Below are positions 15,636 to 22,835 of a DNA stretch of 30,971 nt, piece after piece. Source of the stretch: Albimonas sp051747505 (GTDB lineage Bacteria; Pseudomonadota; Alphaproteobacteria; Rhodobacterales; Rhodobacteraceae); assembly GCA_051747505.1 (NCBI GenBank), contig JBNJGE010000015.1, positions 1 to 30,971 on the forward strand, given 5' to 3'. Below the pieces are notes generated by a model. The model saw only the letters and a list, made by a program, of their open reading frames with translations, was not told the DNA's origin and made no database searches. The position numbers and the translations under genes are program-made. The stretch's first letter is position 1, and each line of letters opens with the position of its first letter.

Positions 15636-17003
15636 TCAGAGCCGCCGCACCTGCGGCAGGCCCCGCTCCGCCCCGCGGGTCAGGTCCGTCACGGCCCAGA
15701 CCAGCGCGTCCACGCGGTCCGGGCTCCCCTCGCTGCGTTCGCCCGTGAAGGCGCACATCTGATCTTCGAGCGTCGCGAACAGCCCCACATGCCGCACCCG
15801 CCCCTGCTCGTAGAGCGCGGCCACCGGCTCGGCGCGCACCACCTTCCCACGCGTCGCCCGCACCGCCCGATAGGGCACGGAGGCGTCCACCTGACGGATC
15901 AGCGTCTCCACCAGCTCGCCCCCCTGGTTGATCTCCGCCACGATCCGGTCGGCCTCCCACTCCCGGCAGGCGCCGACCACCCGCTCCGCCCAGGCCCGCG
16001 GCGCCGCGCCCTGCACCGACAGGTCGGCCAGAACGACCATCGTCCCGTCGTCCGCCGCCCCGGCCACCACGATGCCGCATTCATCCGCCCCGGGCCCGGA
16101 GGTCGCCGGCGGGTCCACCGCCACCACCACCCGCGCCAGCGGCGGCGCCCGGCGCAGCCGTCCCGCCTCCAGCGTCTCGCGCCTCCACAGCGCGCCCGGC
16201 ACATCCTCGATCAGTTCGCCCAGCAGTTCCTGACGGGCGAAGCTCGTGTCGCCATAGGCGGCTTCCAGCGCCCGCAGGAAATCCGGCGCCAGATTCGCCC
16301 GGTTCGCCTCCGTGGGGGCGGAGCGGACGACCGTCCCCTCCGCCTCCATGATCCGGCGCAGCAGCGGGTTGCGCCGCGGCGTCGTGGTCACGACCTGCCG
16401 GGGCCTCTCGCCCAGACGCAGCCCCAGCTGCAGCATGTCCCAGGCCTCCGGCCCCTTGCGCCACTTGGCCAGCTCGTCGGCCCAGGCCCCGTCGAACTGC
16501 GGCCCGCGCAGCGCCTCGGGGTCCAGCGCGGAGAACAGCCGCGCCTCCGCCCCGTTGGGCCATTCCAGCCGCCGCCGCGTGGCCTGATAGACCGGCCGCC
16601 GGTCCGGGGGCGCGCAGGCCATCAGGCCCGAGGGGCCCGCCACCATCACCTCGCGGGCCTGGTCCAGCGTCTCGGCCACCAACGCGATCCGCCCGCGAGG
16701 ACCCGCGGAGAGGGGCGTCGCCCCCTCGACCTGCCCGCGGATCCATTCGGCGCCGGCCCGGGTCTTGCCGGCCCCGCGCCCGCCCATGATCAGCCAGGTC
16801 CGCCAGTCGCCGGGCGGGGGCAGCTGGTGCCCCGGCGTCGCCCAAAGCTCCCACAGCCAGCGGAAGGCGCGGACCGCGCCCCCGCTCAGGCGGCCCAGGA
16901 CCGCCTCCCGCTCAGCCTCCGTCCGCGAGGCGAGCAAGCTCGCCCAGGATCTCCCGCCTTGCGGCGTCGAGATCGAGCTCTCCGTCGGTTCCCCCCTCGC
17001 CAT
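15636..17003 (-). CDS. g2: GTA large terminase (TerL)
   Basis: The 455-residue protein has an ATPase domain with Walker A GGRGAGKT (74-81), Walker B GAWADE (172-177, D176/E177) and a TTTPR coupling motif (206-210). Its RNase-H-like nuclease domain has D297 in VVAVDPP, E357 or E358 region in VAEINQ, and D432 in DRVDAL as metal ligands. It pumps and cuts DNA during head filling. The ATG at 17003 has an AGGGG motif 5 bases upstream, although it overlaps g1 by 92 bases; a TTG at 16937 would shorten the overlap to 26 but lacks a good binding motif. Confidence 0.95.
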   Translation of the reverse strand: MARGEPTESSISTPQGGRSWASLLASRTEAEREAVLGRLSGGAVRAFRWLWELWATPGHQLPPPGDWRTWLIMGGRGAGKTRAGAEWIRGQVEGATPLSAGPRGRIALVAETLDQAREVMVAGPSGLMACAPPDRRPVYQATRRRLEWPNGAEARLFSALDPEALRGPQFDGAWADELAKWRKGPEAWDMLQLGLRLGERPRQVVTTTPRRNPLLRRIMEAEGTVVRSAPTEANRANLAPDFLRALEAAYGDTSFARQELLGELIEDVPGALWRRETLEAGRLRRAPPLARVVVAVDPPATSGPGADECGIVVAGAADDGTMVVLADLSVQGAAPRAWAERVVGACREWEADRIVAEINQGGELVETLIRQVDASVPYRAVRATRGKVVRAEPVAALYEQGRVRHVGLFATLEDQMCAFTGERSEGSPDRVDALVWAVTDLTRGAERGLPQVRRL

Positions 17004-17343
17004 GGCGCCCCTGCGTCTCCTCGATCCGCTCCGTCAGCCGCACCACCTCGGCCACCGCCTTCTGATGGCTCGCGATCGCGGCCTGAATGTCGCGCGCCTC
17101 CTCCTTCGCGAGCCTGGCGACCTCCGCCGCCCGTTTGGCCGCCTGCACGGCGCCCTCCTCCAGATCGCCCTCCCAGTTCGTCAGGGTCTCCGCCGCCGTC
17201 GCGGCCGCGCGCTTCCTCGGATCCGCCAGACCCGCCAGCCGCCCGATCTCCTCCATGAGGCGACCGTGCAGCAGCACATAGGTCCGGTGGGCCATCTGAA
17301 GCGCCGCGGCCGGGTCGGGGGGCTCGTCATCGAGATCGATCAT
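16912..17343 (-). CDS. g1: GTA small terminase (TerS)
   Basis: The 143-residue, mostly helical protein contains LQMAHRTYVLLHGRLMEEIGRLAG and ETLTNWEGDLEEGAVQAAKRAAEVARLAKEEARDIQAAIASHQKAVAEVVRLTERIEE, a long coiled coil (about 50-108). RcGTA g1 has been characterised as a divergent small terminase that oligomerises and binds TerL but lacks strong sequence-specific DNA recognition, in line with random packaging. It is the first gene of the cluster. The ribosome-binding site is weak (TTGGA about 9 bases upstream). The C-terminal 31 codons overlap the g2 start in another frame. Confidence 0.85.
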   Translation of the reverse strand: MIDLDDEPPDPAAALQMAHRTYVLLHGRLMEEIGRLAGLADPRKRAAATAAETLTNWEGDLEEGAVQAAKRAAEVARLAKEEARDIQAAIASHQKAVAEVVRLTERIEETQGRHGEGGTDGELDLDAARREILGELARLADGG

Positions 17344-17379
17344 GGGGCCGAAGGTCCAACACCCGGGCCGCCCGCAACG

Positions 17380-17410
17380 AAAAAGGCCCGCGGCGCGTCG
17401 CGCCCGGGCC
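17380..17410 (-). terminator. Intrinsic terminator in the GTA leader, downstream of mltG
   Basis: On the minus strand an 11-bp GC stem with one bulge (17400-17410 with 17385-17396; 3-base loop) is followed at once by five T (17384-17380). This is the strongest terminator in the region. It can end the fab-mltG transcript, but it also lies between the best promoter candidate and g1. Confidence 0.82.
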
Positions 17411-17437
17411 CTCTGATCGCCTGCTTATCCCAGCTTG

Positions 17438-17472
17438 CCCAAGGTTCTACCTTAGAGCGTTCGGACAGTCAA
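17438..17472 (-). promoter_or_regulatory. Candidate sigma70-type promoter with dyad, GTA leader
   Basis: On the minus strand TTGACT (17472-17467) and TAGAAC (17449-17444) are separated by exactly 17 bases in an unusually AT-rich stretch for this genome. A 13-base dyad AAGGT-TCT-ACCTT (17441-17453) overlaps the -10 element and could be a regulator site. Transcription would begin near 17437, giving a leader of about 95 bases that includes the terminator at 17380-17410. Promoter activity is inferred. Confidence 0.55.
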
Positions 17473-17507
17473 GTACTTTCTTCTGGGTTGTGCGACGGGC
17501 CGCCCTC

Positions 17508-18506
17508 TCACTCGGTCTCCGCCCGCTCCGCCTCGATCCGCCGCCAGCGCGCCACGTTGCGCCGATGCTCGCTCAGCGTCTCGGCGAAGGCATGCCCGCC
17601 ATTGCCATCGGCCACGAAATACAGCTCGTCGGTTTCCGCCGGGTTCACCGCCGCCTCGATCGAGGCCCGCCCCGGATTCGCGATCGGCGTCGGCGGCAGC
17701 CCGGTGATCACATAGGTGTTCCAGGGCGTCTCCGCCTCCAGCTCGCTCCGGCGCAACCCCCTCCCCAGCGGCCCCTGTCCTTCCGTAATTCCGTAGATCA
17801 CCGTCGGGTCCGTCTGCAGCCGCATCCCCCTGCGAAGCCGGTTGACGAAGACGGCCGCCACCCGCCGCCGCTCATCCGCCACACCCGTCTCCTTCTCGAT
17901 GATGGAGGCGAGGATCAGGGCCTCCTCCGGGCTCTCGAGCGGCAGGTCCGGGTCGCGCTCCGCCCAGGCCTGCTCCAGTATGCGCCGCTGCGCCGCCTGC
18001 ATCCGCCCGATCAGCTCGCCGCGATCCATCCCGCGCGTCACCTTGTAGGTGTCCGGCGCCAGCGTCCCCTCCGGCGGGATCCCCGCGATCTCGCCCGTCA
18101 GCACCTCCGCCTCGCGCAGCTGCTGCACGAACTGCCAGGCGGTGTCGCCTTCCACCAGCGTGATCGGATACTCCACCCGCGCGCAGGTGCTCTGGTCCAC
18201 TAGGCACTGCAGCACGTCCTCCATGGAGGACCGCGCCGGAATCTCGAACTCGCCCGCCTGGATGCGCCCGGCCAGCTCCTTGTAGCGCGCCCCCAGCCGG
18301 AAGATCCGCGGGTCGGAGATCGCGCCCGCCTCGTCCAGGATCTCCGCGGCCGTCGCCAGGTCGGCGCCGCGCGGGATCGCCACCTGCACCGGCGCCTCAT
18401 GCGGCCCCTCGCCGCGAAACTGGCTCACGCCCCAGCCGATCACGCCGGCAAGGACGATCCCCAGAACGATCAGGATGGTCAGGGCGTTCGCCGCCAGGTG
18501 GCGCAT
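17508..18506 (-). CDS. mltG: Endolytic murein transglycosylase MltG
   Basis: The 332-residue YceG-family protein has one N-terminal membrane helix (about 8-28), a LysM-like domain (about 40-110) and the catalytic domain with the LASIIEKETG motif (199-208, catalytic E204), then RGMRLQTDPTVIYG and GLPPTPIANPG. It cuts nascent glycan strands at the inner membrane and acts as a chain terminator. It lies 13 bases after fabF in the same direction, with a GAGG motif before its ATG. The GTA cluster follows after 164 bases. Confidence 0.95.
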   Translation of the reverse strand: MRHLAANALTILIVLGIVLAGVIGWGVSQFRGEGPHEAPVQVAIPRGADLATAAEILDEAGAISDPRIFRLGARYKELAGRIQAGEFEIPARSSMEDVLQCLVDQSTCARVEYPITLVEGDTAWQFVQQLREAEVLTGEIAGIPPEGTLAPDTYKVTRGMDRGELIGRMQAAQRRILEQAWAERDPDLPLESPEEALILASIIEKETGVADERRRVAAVFVNRLRRGMRLQTDPTVIYGITEGQGPLGRGLRRSELEAETPWNTYVITGLPPTPIANPGRASIEAAVNPAETDELYFVADGNGGHAFAETLSEHRRNVARWRRIEAERAETE

Positions 18507-18519
18507 CAGGGCCGCCTCT

Positions 18520-19797
18520 TCAGTCCGGCCGCCCCAGGATCAGCGACGCGTTGGTGCCCCCGAAGCCGAAGGAGTTGGACAGCGCCACCTTTATCTCCCG
18601 CTCCACCGCGCCATTCGCGGCGAGGTCGATCGGCGAGTCCACCGACGGATTCTCCAGGTTCAGCGTCGGCGGCGCCACCTGGTCGCGCAGCGCCAGCGCG
18701 CAGAAGATCGCCTCGACGGAGCCCGCGGCCCCCAGCAGATGCCCGATGGCCGACTTCGTCGAGCTCATCGTCACCTTCGAGGCGTGATTGCCCAGCAGCC
18801 GCGCCACCGCGCCGAGCTCGATCTCGTCGCCCAGCGGCGTCGAGGTCCCGTGCGCGTTGACATAGTCGATGTCCGAGGCCGACAGCCCCGCATCCTTCAG
18901 CGCCGCGGCCATGGAGCGGTAGCCCCCGTCCCCGTCCGGCGCCGGCGAGGTGATGTGGTAGGCGTCGCCCGACAGCCCGTAGCCCAGCACCTCGGCGTAG
19001 ATCTTCGCGCCGCGGGCCTTGGCGTGCTCGTACTCCTCCAGCACCAGGATGCCGGAGCCCTCGCCCATCACGAACCCGTCCCGGTCCCGGTCGTAAGGAC
19101 GGGAGGCCCGCTCGGGCGTGTCGTTGAAATTCGTGCTCAGCGCCTTGCAGGCCGTGAAGCCCGCCACCCCGATCTCGCAGATCGGGCTCTCGGAGCCGCC
19201 GGCGATCATCACGTCGGCGTCGCCATGCGCGATCAGCCGAGAGGCGTCGCCGATGGCATGCGCCCCGGTGGAGCAGGCCGTGACCACCGAGTGGTTCGGC
19301 CCCTTGAAGCCGTACTTGATGCTCACCTGCCCCGAGCACAGGTTGATCAGCGCGCCCGGAATGAAGAAGGGCGAGATGCGCCGCGGCCCCTTCTCCTTCA
19401 GCGTGATCGCCGCGTCCGCGATGCTCTCCACGCCCCCGATGCCGGAGCCGATCAGCACGCCCGTGCGCTCGCGCGCCCGCTCGTCCTCGGGCTTCCATCC
19501 GGCGTCGGCGATCGCCTGCTCCGCAGCGGTCATCGCATAGGTGATGAAGCGGTCGACCTTGCGCCGCTCCTTCGCGGGAACCCACTGGTCGGGGTTCCAG
19601 GTCCCGTCCGAGCCGTCGCCGAGCGGGATCTCGCAGGCGATGGTGCAGGGCAGGTGGGAGGCGTCGAAATGCTTGATCGTCCCGGCGCCGGACCTGCCGT
19701 CCAGCAGCCGCGACCAGGTCTCCTCGACCCCGCATGCCAGAGGGGACAGAATCCCCATGCCGGTGACGACGACCCGCCTCACGCCCCGCGCCTCCAT
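18520..19797 (-). CDS. fabF: Beta-ketoacyl-ACP synthase II
   Basis: The 425-residue condensing enzyme has the Cys-His-His triad C175 (TACSTGAH), H316 (NAHGTST) and H353 (KSAIGHLLGAAG), and a C-terminal SNSFGFGGTNASL. It elongates acyl-ACP with malonyl-ACP. The ATG at 19797 has a GGGAG motif about 7 bases upstream. It lies 82 bases downstream of acpP, a spacing that includes a 6-bp hairpin (19852-19857 with 19870-19875). Confidence 0.97.
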   Translation of the reverse strand: MEARGVRRVVVTGMGILSPLACGVEETWSRLLDGRSGAGTIKHFDASHLPCTIACEIPLGDGSDGTWNPDQWVPAKERRKVDRFITYAMTAAEQAIADAGWKPEDERARERTGVLIGSGIGGVESIADAAITLKEKGPRRISPFFIPGALINLCSGQVSIKYGFKGPNHSVVTACSTGAHAIGDASRLIAHGDADVMIAGGSESPICEIGVAGFTACKALSTNFNDTPERASRPYDRDRDGFVMGEGSGILVLEEYEHAKARGAKIYAEVLGYGLSGDAYHITSPAPDGDGGYRSMAAALKDAGLSASDIDYVNAHGTSTPLGDEIELGAVARLLGNHASKVTMSSTKSAIGHLLGAAGSVEAIFCALALRDQVAPPTLNLENPSVDSPIDLAANGAVEREIKVALSNSFGFGGTNASLILGRPD

Positions 19798-19879
19798 GTG
19801 CTGCTCCCTTTCGCCGACGGGACGTTATCGCCGCCCCGCCGCGCCTGCCAACCCCCGACCCGCAGGCCGCGGGGGCCGC

Positions 19880-20119
19880 TCAGCTCTCGGCGTGCTGGCC
19901 GATGAACTTCACCGCATCGCCGACGGTCTGGATGGTCTCCGCGGCGTCGTCCGGGATCTCGATCCCGAACTCCTCCTCGAAGGCCATGACGAGCTCGACG
20001 GTGTCCAGCGAGTCGGCACCCAGATCATCGATGAAGCTCGCGCTGTCCGTGACCTTGTCTTCCTCGACGGACAGATGCTCGACGACGATCTTCTTCACGC
20101 GGTCGGAAATATCGCTCAT
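19880..20119 (-). CDS. acpP: Acyl carrier protein
   Basis: The 79-residue acidic protein carries the phosphopantetheine attachment serine S37 in GADSLDTVELVMAFEEEF. It shuttles acyl chains between the fab enzymes. An AGGA motif lies 7 bases upstream of the ATG. It has its own promoter candidate within the 173-base gap from fabG, as expected for a very abundant protein. Confidence 0.98.
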   Translation of the reverse strand: MSDISDRVKKIVVEHLSVEEDKVTDSASFIDDLGADSLDTVELVMAFEEEFGIEIPDDAAETIQTVGDAVKFIGQHAES

Positions 20120-20236
20120 GTGAGGGTCCTCACCTTCTCCGCGGCCCCCTGGGGCCTTCTGCCTTTATTTGCCTCCGAGGCCGACATCCGCCGCCCTCCT
20201 CACGCGCCGCGGACCCGGCCCGCCGCGTGTGCGCGG

Positions 20237-20264
20237 GCTATATCACAGCCTCCCGGGGTGGCAA
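20237..20264 (-). promoter_or_regulatory. acpP: Candidate acpP promoter
   Basis: On the minus strand TTGCCA (20264-20259) and TATAGC (20242-20237) are 16 bases apart, about 110 bases before the acpP start. The leader downstream includes a GGCCCC/GGGGCC hairpin near 20142-20155. The match to the consensus is 5/6 and 4/6; activity is inferred. Confidence 0.5.
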
Positions 20265-20292
20265 CCGTCAATCGGCCCGCCCCGGAACCGGG

Positions 20293-21030
20293 TCAGATCA
20301 TGGCCATCCCGCCGTTCACGTGCAACGTCGCGCCCGTGACATAGGACGCCTCCGGCGCCGCCAGGAAGGCCGCCGCCGCGGCGATCTCGGCCGGCTCGCC
20401 CATCCGCCCCGCGGGAATCGCCTCCAGCAGCTTCCCGCGCTGCGCGTCGGGCAGCTTCTCGGTCATCGCCGTCTCGATGAAGCCCGGCGCCACGCAGTTG
20501 ACGGTGACGCCGCGCGCCGCGACCTCGGCCGCCAGGCTCTTGGACATGCCGATCAGCCCGGCCTTGGAGGCCGCGTAGTTCCCCTGCCCCGGGTTGCCGG
20601 TCACCCCGACGACCGAGGTGACGTTGATGATCCGCCCCCAGCGCGCCTTCATCATCCCACGCAGCACGCCCCGCGACAGCCGCATCGCCGCCGTCAGGTT
20701 GATGTTGAGCACCGTCTCCCAGTCCTCGTCCGACATCCGCATGAAGAGCTGGTCGCGCGTCACCCCGGCGTTGTTGACGAGGATGTCCACGCCCCCCATC
20801 GCCTCCGCGGCCTGCTTGGGCAGCGCCTCCACCGCCTCGGCCTCGCCGAGATTGCAGGGCGTGACATGCGCCCGCTCGCCCAGCTCCGCCGCCAGCGCCT
20901 CCAGCGGCTCCGTCCGCGTTCCCGACAGCGCCACCGCCGCCCCCTGCGCGTGCAGCGCGCGGGTGATCGCGCCGCCGATTCCGCCCGAGGCGCCGGTGAT
21001 CAGCGCCCGCTTGCCCGTCAGATCGAACAT
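20293..21030 (-). CDS. fabG: 3-oxoacyl-ACP reductase
   Basis: The 245-residue short-chain dehydrogenase has the NADPH glycine motif TGASGGIG (12-19), NNAG (86-89), and the active-site set N111, S139, Y152, K156. It reduces 3-oxoacyl-ACP in fatty-acid elongation. Its ATG overlaps the fabD stop by one base (TGATG), so the two are coupled. Confidence 0.97.
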   Translation of the reverse strand: MFDLTGKRALITGASGGIGGAITRALHAQGAAVALSGTRTEPLEALAAELGERAHVTPCNLGEAEAVEALPKQAAEAMGGVDILVNNAGVTRDQLFMRMSDEDWETVLNINLTAAMRLSRGVLRGMMKARWGRIINVTSVVGVTGNPGQGNYAASKAGLIGMSKSLAAEVAARGVTVNCVAPGFIETAMTEKLPDAQRGKLLEAIPAGRMGEPAEIAAAAAFLAAPEASYVTGATLHVNGGMAMI

Positions 21031-21971
21031 CACGAGTCCCCCTTCCCGGCCGCGACCGCCTTCGCGTCCTCCGGCCCGTTCACCGCCCTGCCGGCGAGGC
21101 TCCGATCGATCCGCCGCGCCAGCCCGATCAGCGTCTTGCCCGCGCCCAGCTCCACCAGCTCGGTGACGCCCTGCGCCGCCATCCACTGCACGCTCTCGCG
21201 CCAGCGCACGGCGGAGGTGACCTGCCGCACCAGCAGCTCCCGGATCTCCGCGGGGTCGCTCACCCCCTCCGCCTTCACGTTGGAGACGACCGGCACGGCC
21301 GGCGCCTTGATCTCCACATCCGCCAGCGCCTCGGCCATCCGCTCGGCGGCCGGCTGCATCAGCGCGCAATGGAAGGGCGCGCTCACCGGCAGCAGCACCG
21401 CCCGCTTCGCGCCCTTCTCCTTGGCAAGCTCGACGGCCCGCTCGACCGCCGCCTTGTGCCCCGACACCACCACCTGCGTCGGATCGTTGTCATTGGCCGC
21501 CTCGCACACCTCGCCCTGCGCGGCCTCGGCCGCGATCTCCTGCGCCTGCTCCAGCCCCAGCCCCAGCAGCGCGGCCATCGCCCCCACGCCCGGCGGCGTC
21601 GCCTCCTGCATCGCGCGCCCGCGCAGCCTCAGCAGCCGCGCCGCGTCGCCGACCCCGAAGGCCCCGGCCGCGCACAGCGCCGAATACTCGCCCAGCGAAT
21701 GCCCGGCCACGAAGGCGGCGTCCGCAACGCCCATGCCCTCCGCCTCCAGCGCCCGCAGCGCCGCGATCGACGTCGCCATCAGCGCCGGCTGCGCGTTGGC
21801 CGTCAGCGTCAGCTCCTCCAGCGGCCCCTCCCGGATCAGGGCGCTGAGCTTCTCGCCGAGCGCCTCGTCCACCTCCTCGAACACCGCCCGCGCGGCGGGG
21901 ACGGCCTCCGCCAGGTCCCGCCCCATGCCCACCGCCTGGGCGCCCTGTCCGGGAAACACGAATGCGCGCAA
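21030..21971 (-). CDS. fabD: Malonyl-CoA:ACP transacylase
   Basis: The product has 313 residues from a TTG start at 21971, placed 8 bases after a perfect GGAGG. With this start the nucleophile S92 (GHSLGEY), R117 and H201 take the same numbers as in E. coli FabD, which supports the choice over the GTG codons at 21977 and 21980. The open frame continues much further upstream without homology. It loads malonyl onto ACP and starts the fabD-fabG operon, divergent from rpsF. Confidence 0.94.
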   Translation of the reverse strand: MRAFVFPGQGAQAVGMGRDLAEAVPAARAVFEEVDEALGEKLSALIREGPLEELTLTANAQPALMATSIAALRALEAEGMGVADAAFVAGHSLGEYSALCAAGAFGVGDAARLLRLRGRAMQEATPPGVGAMAALLGLGLEQAQEIAAEAAQGEVCEAANDNDPTQVVVSGHKAAVERAVELAKEKGAKRAVLLPVSAPFHCALMQPAAERMAEALADVEIKAPAVPVVSNVKAEGVSDPAEIRELLVRQVTSAVRWRESVQWMAAQGVTELVELGAGKTLIGLARRIDRSLAGRAVNGPEDAKAVAAGKGDS

Positions 21972-22053
21972 CGTCACCACCTCCCTGCTGCCGGTCGCGC
22001 TCCGCCTTAGCGTCGCGCGCGCGCCCCCGCAACCGCCCGCGCCCCTCGCGCCC

Positions 22054-22082
22054 TTGCCACGCCGCCCGATTCGCGGCATACG
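22054..22082 (+). promoter_or_regulatory. Possible rpsF operon promoter
   Basis: TTGCCA (22054-22059) is followed after 17 bases by CATACG (22077-22082). The -35 hexamer matches the one used at acpP, but the -10 match is weak. It would give a leader of about 100 bases holding the inverted repeat at 22090-22140. Confidence 0.35.
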
Positions 22083-22089
22083 GCGCATT

Positions 22090-22140
22090 CCTTCCGGAAA
22101 CGGATGCCACGGCCGCCTCTCGTATGCGGGCTCCGGAAGG
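22090..22140 (+). promoter_or_regulatory. Inverted repeat in rpsF leader, possible S6:S18 autoregulatory site
   Basis: CCTTCCGGA (22090-22098) pairs perfectly with TCCGGAAGG (22132-22140), enclosing a smaller CCGC/GCGG stem and a large asymmetric internal loop. Leaders of rpsF in many bacteria bind the S6:S18 complex for autogenous control through a bulged stem; this structure is in the right place. Assignment to that motif is inference. Confidence 0.4.
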
Positions 22141-22188
22141 CTTCGCCCCCGCATTGTGAAGCGCGCCGCGAAAACACGGGTGAACGCG

Positions 22189-22575
22189 ATGGCTCTCTAC
22201 GAGCACGTCTTCATCGCGCGTCAGGACCTGTCCAACGCGCAGGCCGAGGGGCTCATCGAGCATTTCGGCCAGATCCTCAAGGACAACGGCGGCGAGGTGC
22301 AGGGCTCCGAATACTGGGGCGTGCGCACCATGGCCTACAAGATCAAGAAGAACCGCAAGGGCCATTACGGCTTCCTCAAGACCGACGCGCCCGCGCCCGC
22401 GGTCCAGGAGATGGAGCGCCTGATGCGCCTGCATGACGACGTGCTGCGCGTCATGACCATCCGCGTGGAGGAGCACGAGGAAGGCCCCTCCGCCGTCCTC
22501 CAGGCCAAGGCCTCGCGCGACGAGCGCGGCCGCGGCGGCCGCGACCGCGACCGCGGCCCCCGCCGGCGCGACTGA
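22189..22575 (+). CDS. rpsF: 30S ribosomal protein S6
   Basis: The 128-residue protein begins ALYEHVFIARQDLSNAQAEGLIEHF and contains EYWGVRTMAYKIKKNRKGHY (41-60), the S6 signature. It ends with an Arg/Asp/Gly-rich tail (about 108-128), a normal variable extension. It binds 16S rRNA with S18. The start is the ATG at 22189, as the frame remains open far upstream; the ribosome-binding motif is weak. First gene of rpsF-rpsR-rplI. Confidence 0.97.
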   Translation: MALYEHVFIARQDLSNAQAEGLIEHFGQILKDNGGEVQGSEYWGVRTMAYKIKKNRKGHYGFLKTDAPAPAVQEMERLMRLHDDVLRVMTIRVEEHEEGPSAVLQAKASRDERGRGGRDRDRGPRRRD

Positions 22576-22596
22576 CCCAGGAAAAGGAGCGCAGAC

Positions 22597-22824
22597 ATGG
22601 CCCGCAAACCCTTCTTCCGCCGTCGCAAGACCTGCCCCTTCTCGGGCGAGAACGCGCCGAAGATCGACTACAAGGACGTCAAGCTCCTGCAGCGCTACAT
22701 CTCGGAGCGCGGCAAGATCGTCCCCAGCCGCATCACGGCCGTCTCGGCCAAGAAGCAGCGCGAGCTCGCGCGCGCCATCAAGCGCGCCCGCTACCTCGCC
22801 CTGCTGCCCTACGCGATCAAGTGA
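22597..22824 (+). CDS. rpsR: 30S ribosomal protein S18
   Basis: The 75-residue basic protein has the S18 sequence RKTCPF, IDYKDVKLLQRYISERGKIVPSRITAVSAKKQRELARAIKRARYLALLPY. It forms a heterodimer with S6 in the 30S platform. A strong AAGGAG motif lies about 7 bases before the ATG, and rpsF ends 21 bases upstream. Confidence 0.98.
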   Translation: MARKPFFRRRKTCPFSGENAPKIDYKDVKLLQRYISERGKIVPSRITAVSAKKQRELARAIKRARYLALLPYAIK

Positions 22825-22835
22825 GGGCCTGACCC

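Larger units (their letters stand above)
2255..17343 (-). mobile_element. Complete Rhodobacter capsulatus-type gene transfer agent (GTA) structural cluster
   Basis: About 15.1 kb on the minus strand holds, in canonical order, recognisable homologues of g1 to g15 (including g3.5 and g10.1) and the DUF2793 gene, plus one extra small gene between g5 and g6. All reading frames are open and domain-complete, with no integrase, repressor, replication or lysis gene. That matches a domesticated GTA rather than a prophage. Known RcGTA particles package about 4 kb of random host DNA and deliver it to related cells; lysis, spike, fibre and activator genes are at other loci in R. capsulatus and are absent here. 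The position next to mltG-fabF-acpP looks like the usual Rhodobacterales location. Confidence 0.95.

Noticed and set aside
11279..17258. Long plus-strand open frames (812 and 821 residues) across the GTA head genes
   Set aside because: Same reason: they mirror the codon structure of the real minus-strand genes and have low-complexity composition.
2255..17343. Active prophage
   Set aside because: No integrase, repressor, replication, lysis or attachment-site sequences, and gene content and order match the GTA cluster exactly.
21972..22154. N-terminal extension of fabD
   Set aside because: Arg/Gly-rich with no homology; the TTG at 21971 has a perfect GGAGG and restores standard FabD residue numbering.
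20227..22188. Plus-strand open frame running into rpsF from far upstream
   Set aside because: It is a shadow of fabG and fabD; homology to S6 begins only at the ATG at 22189.
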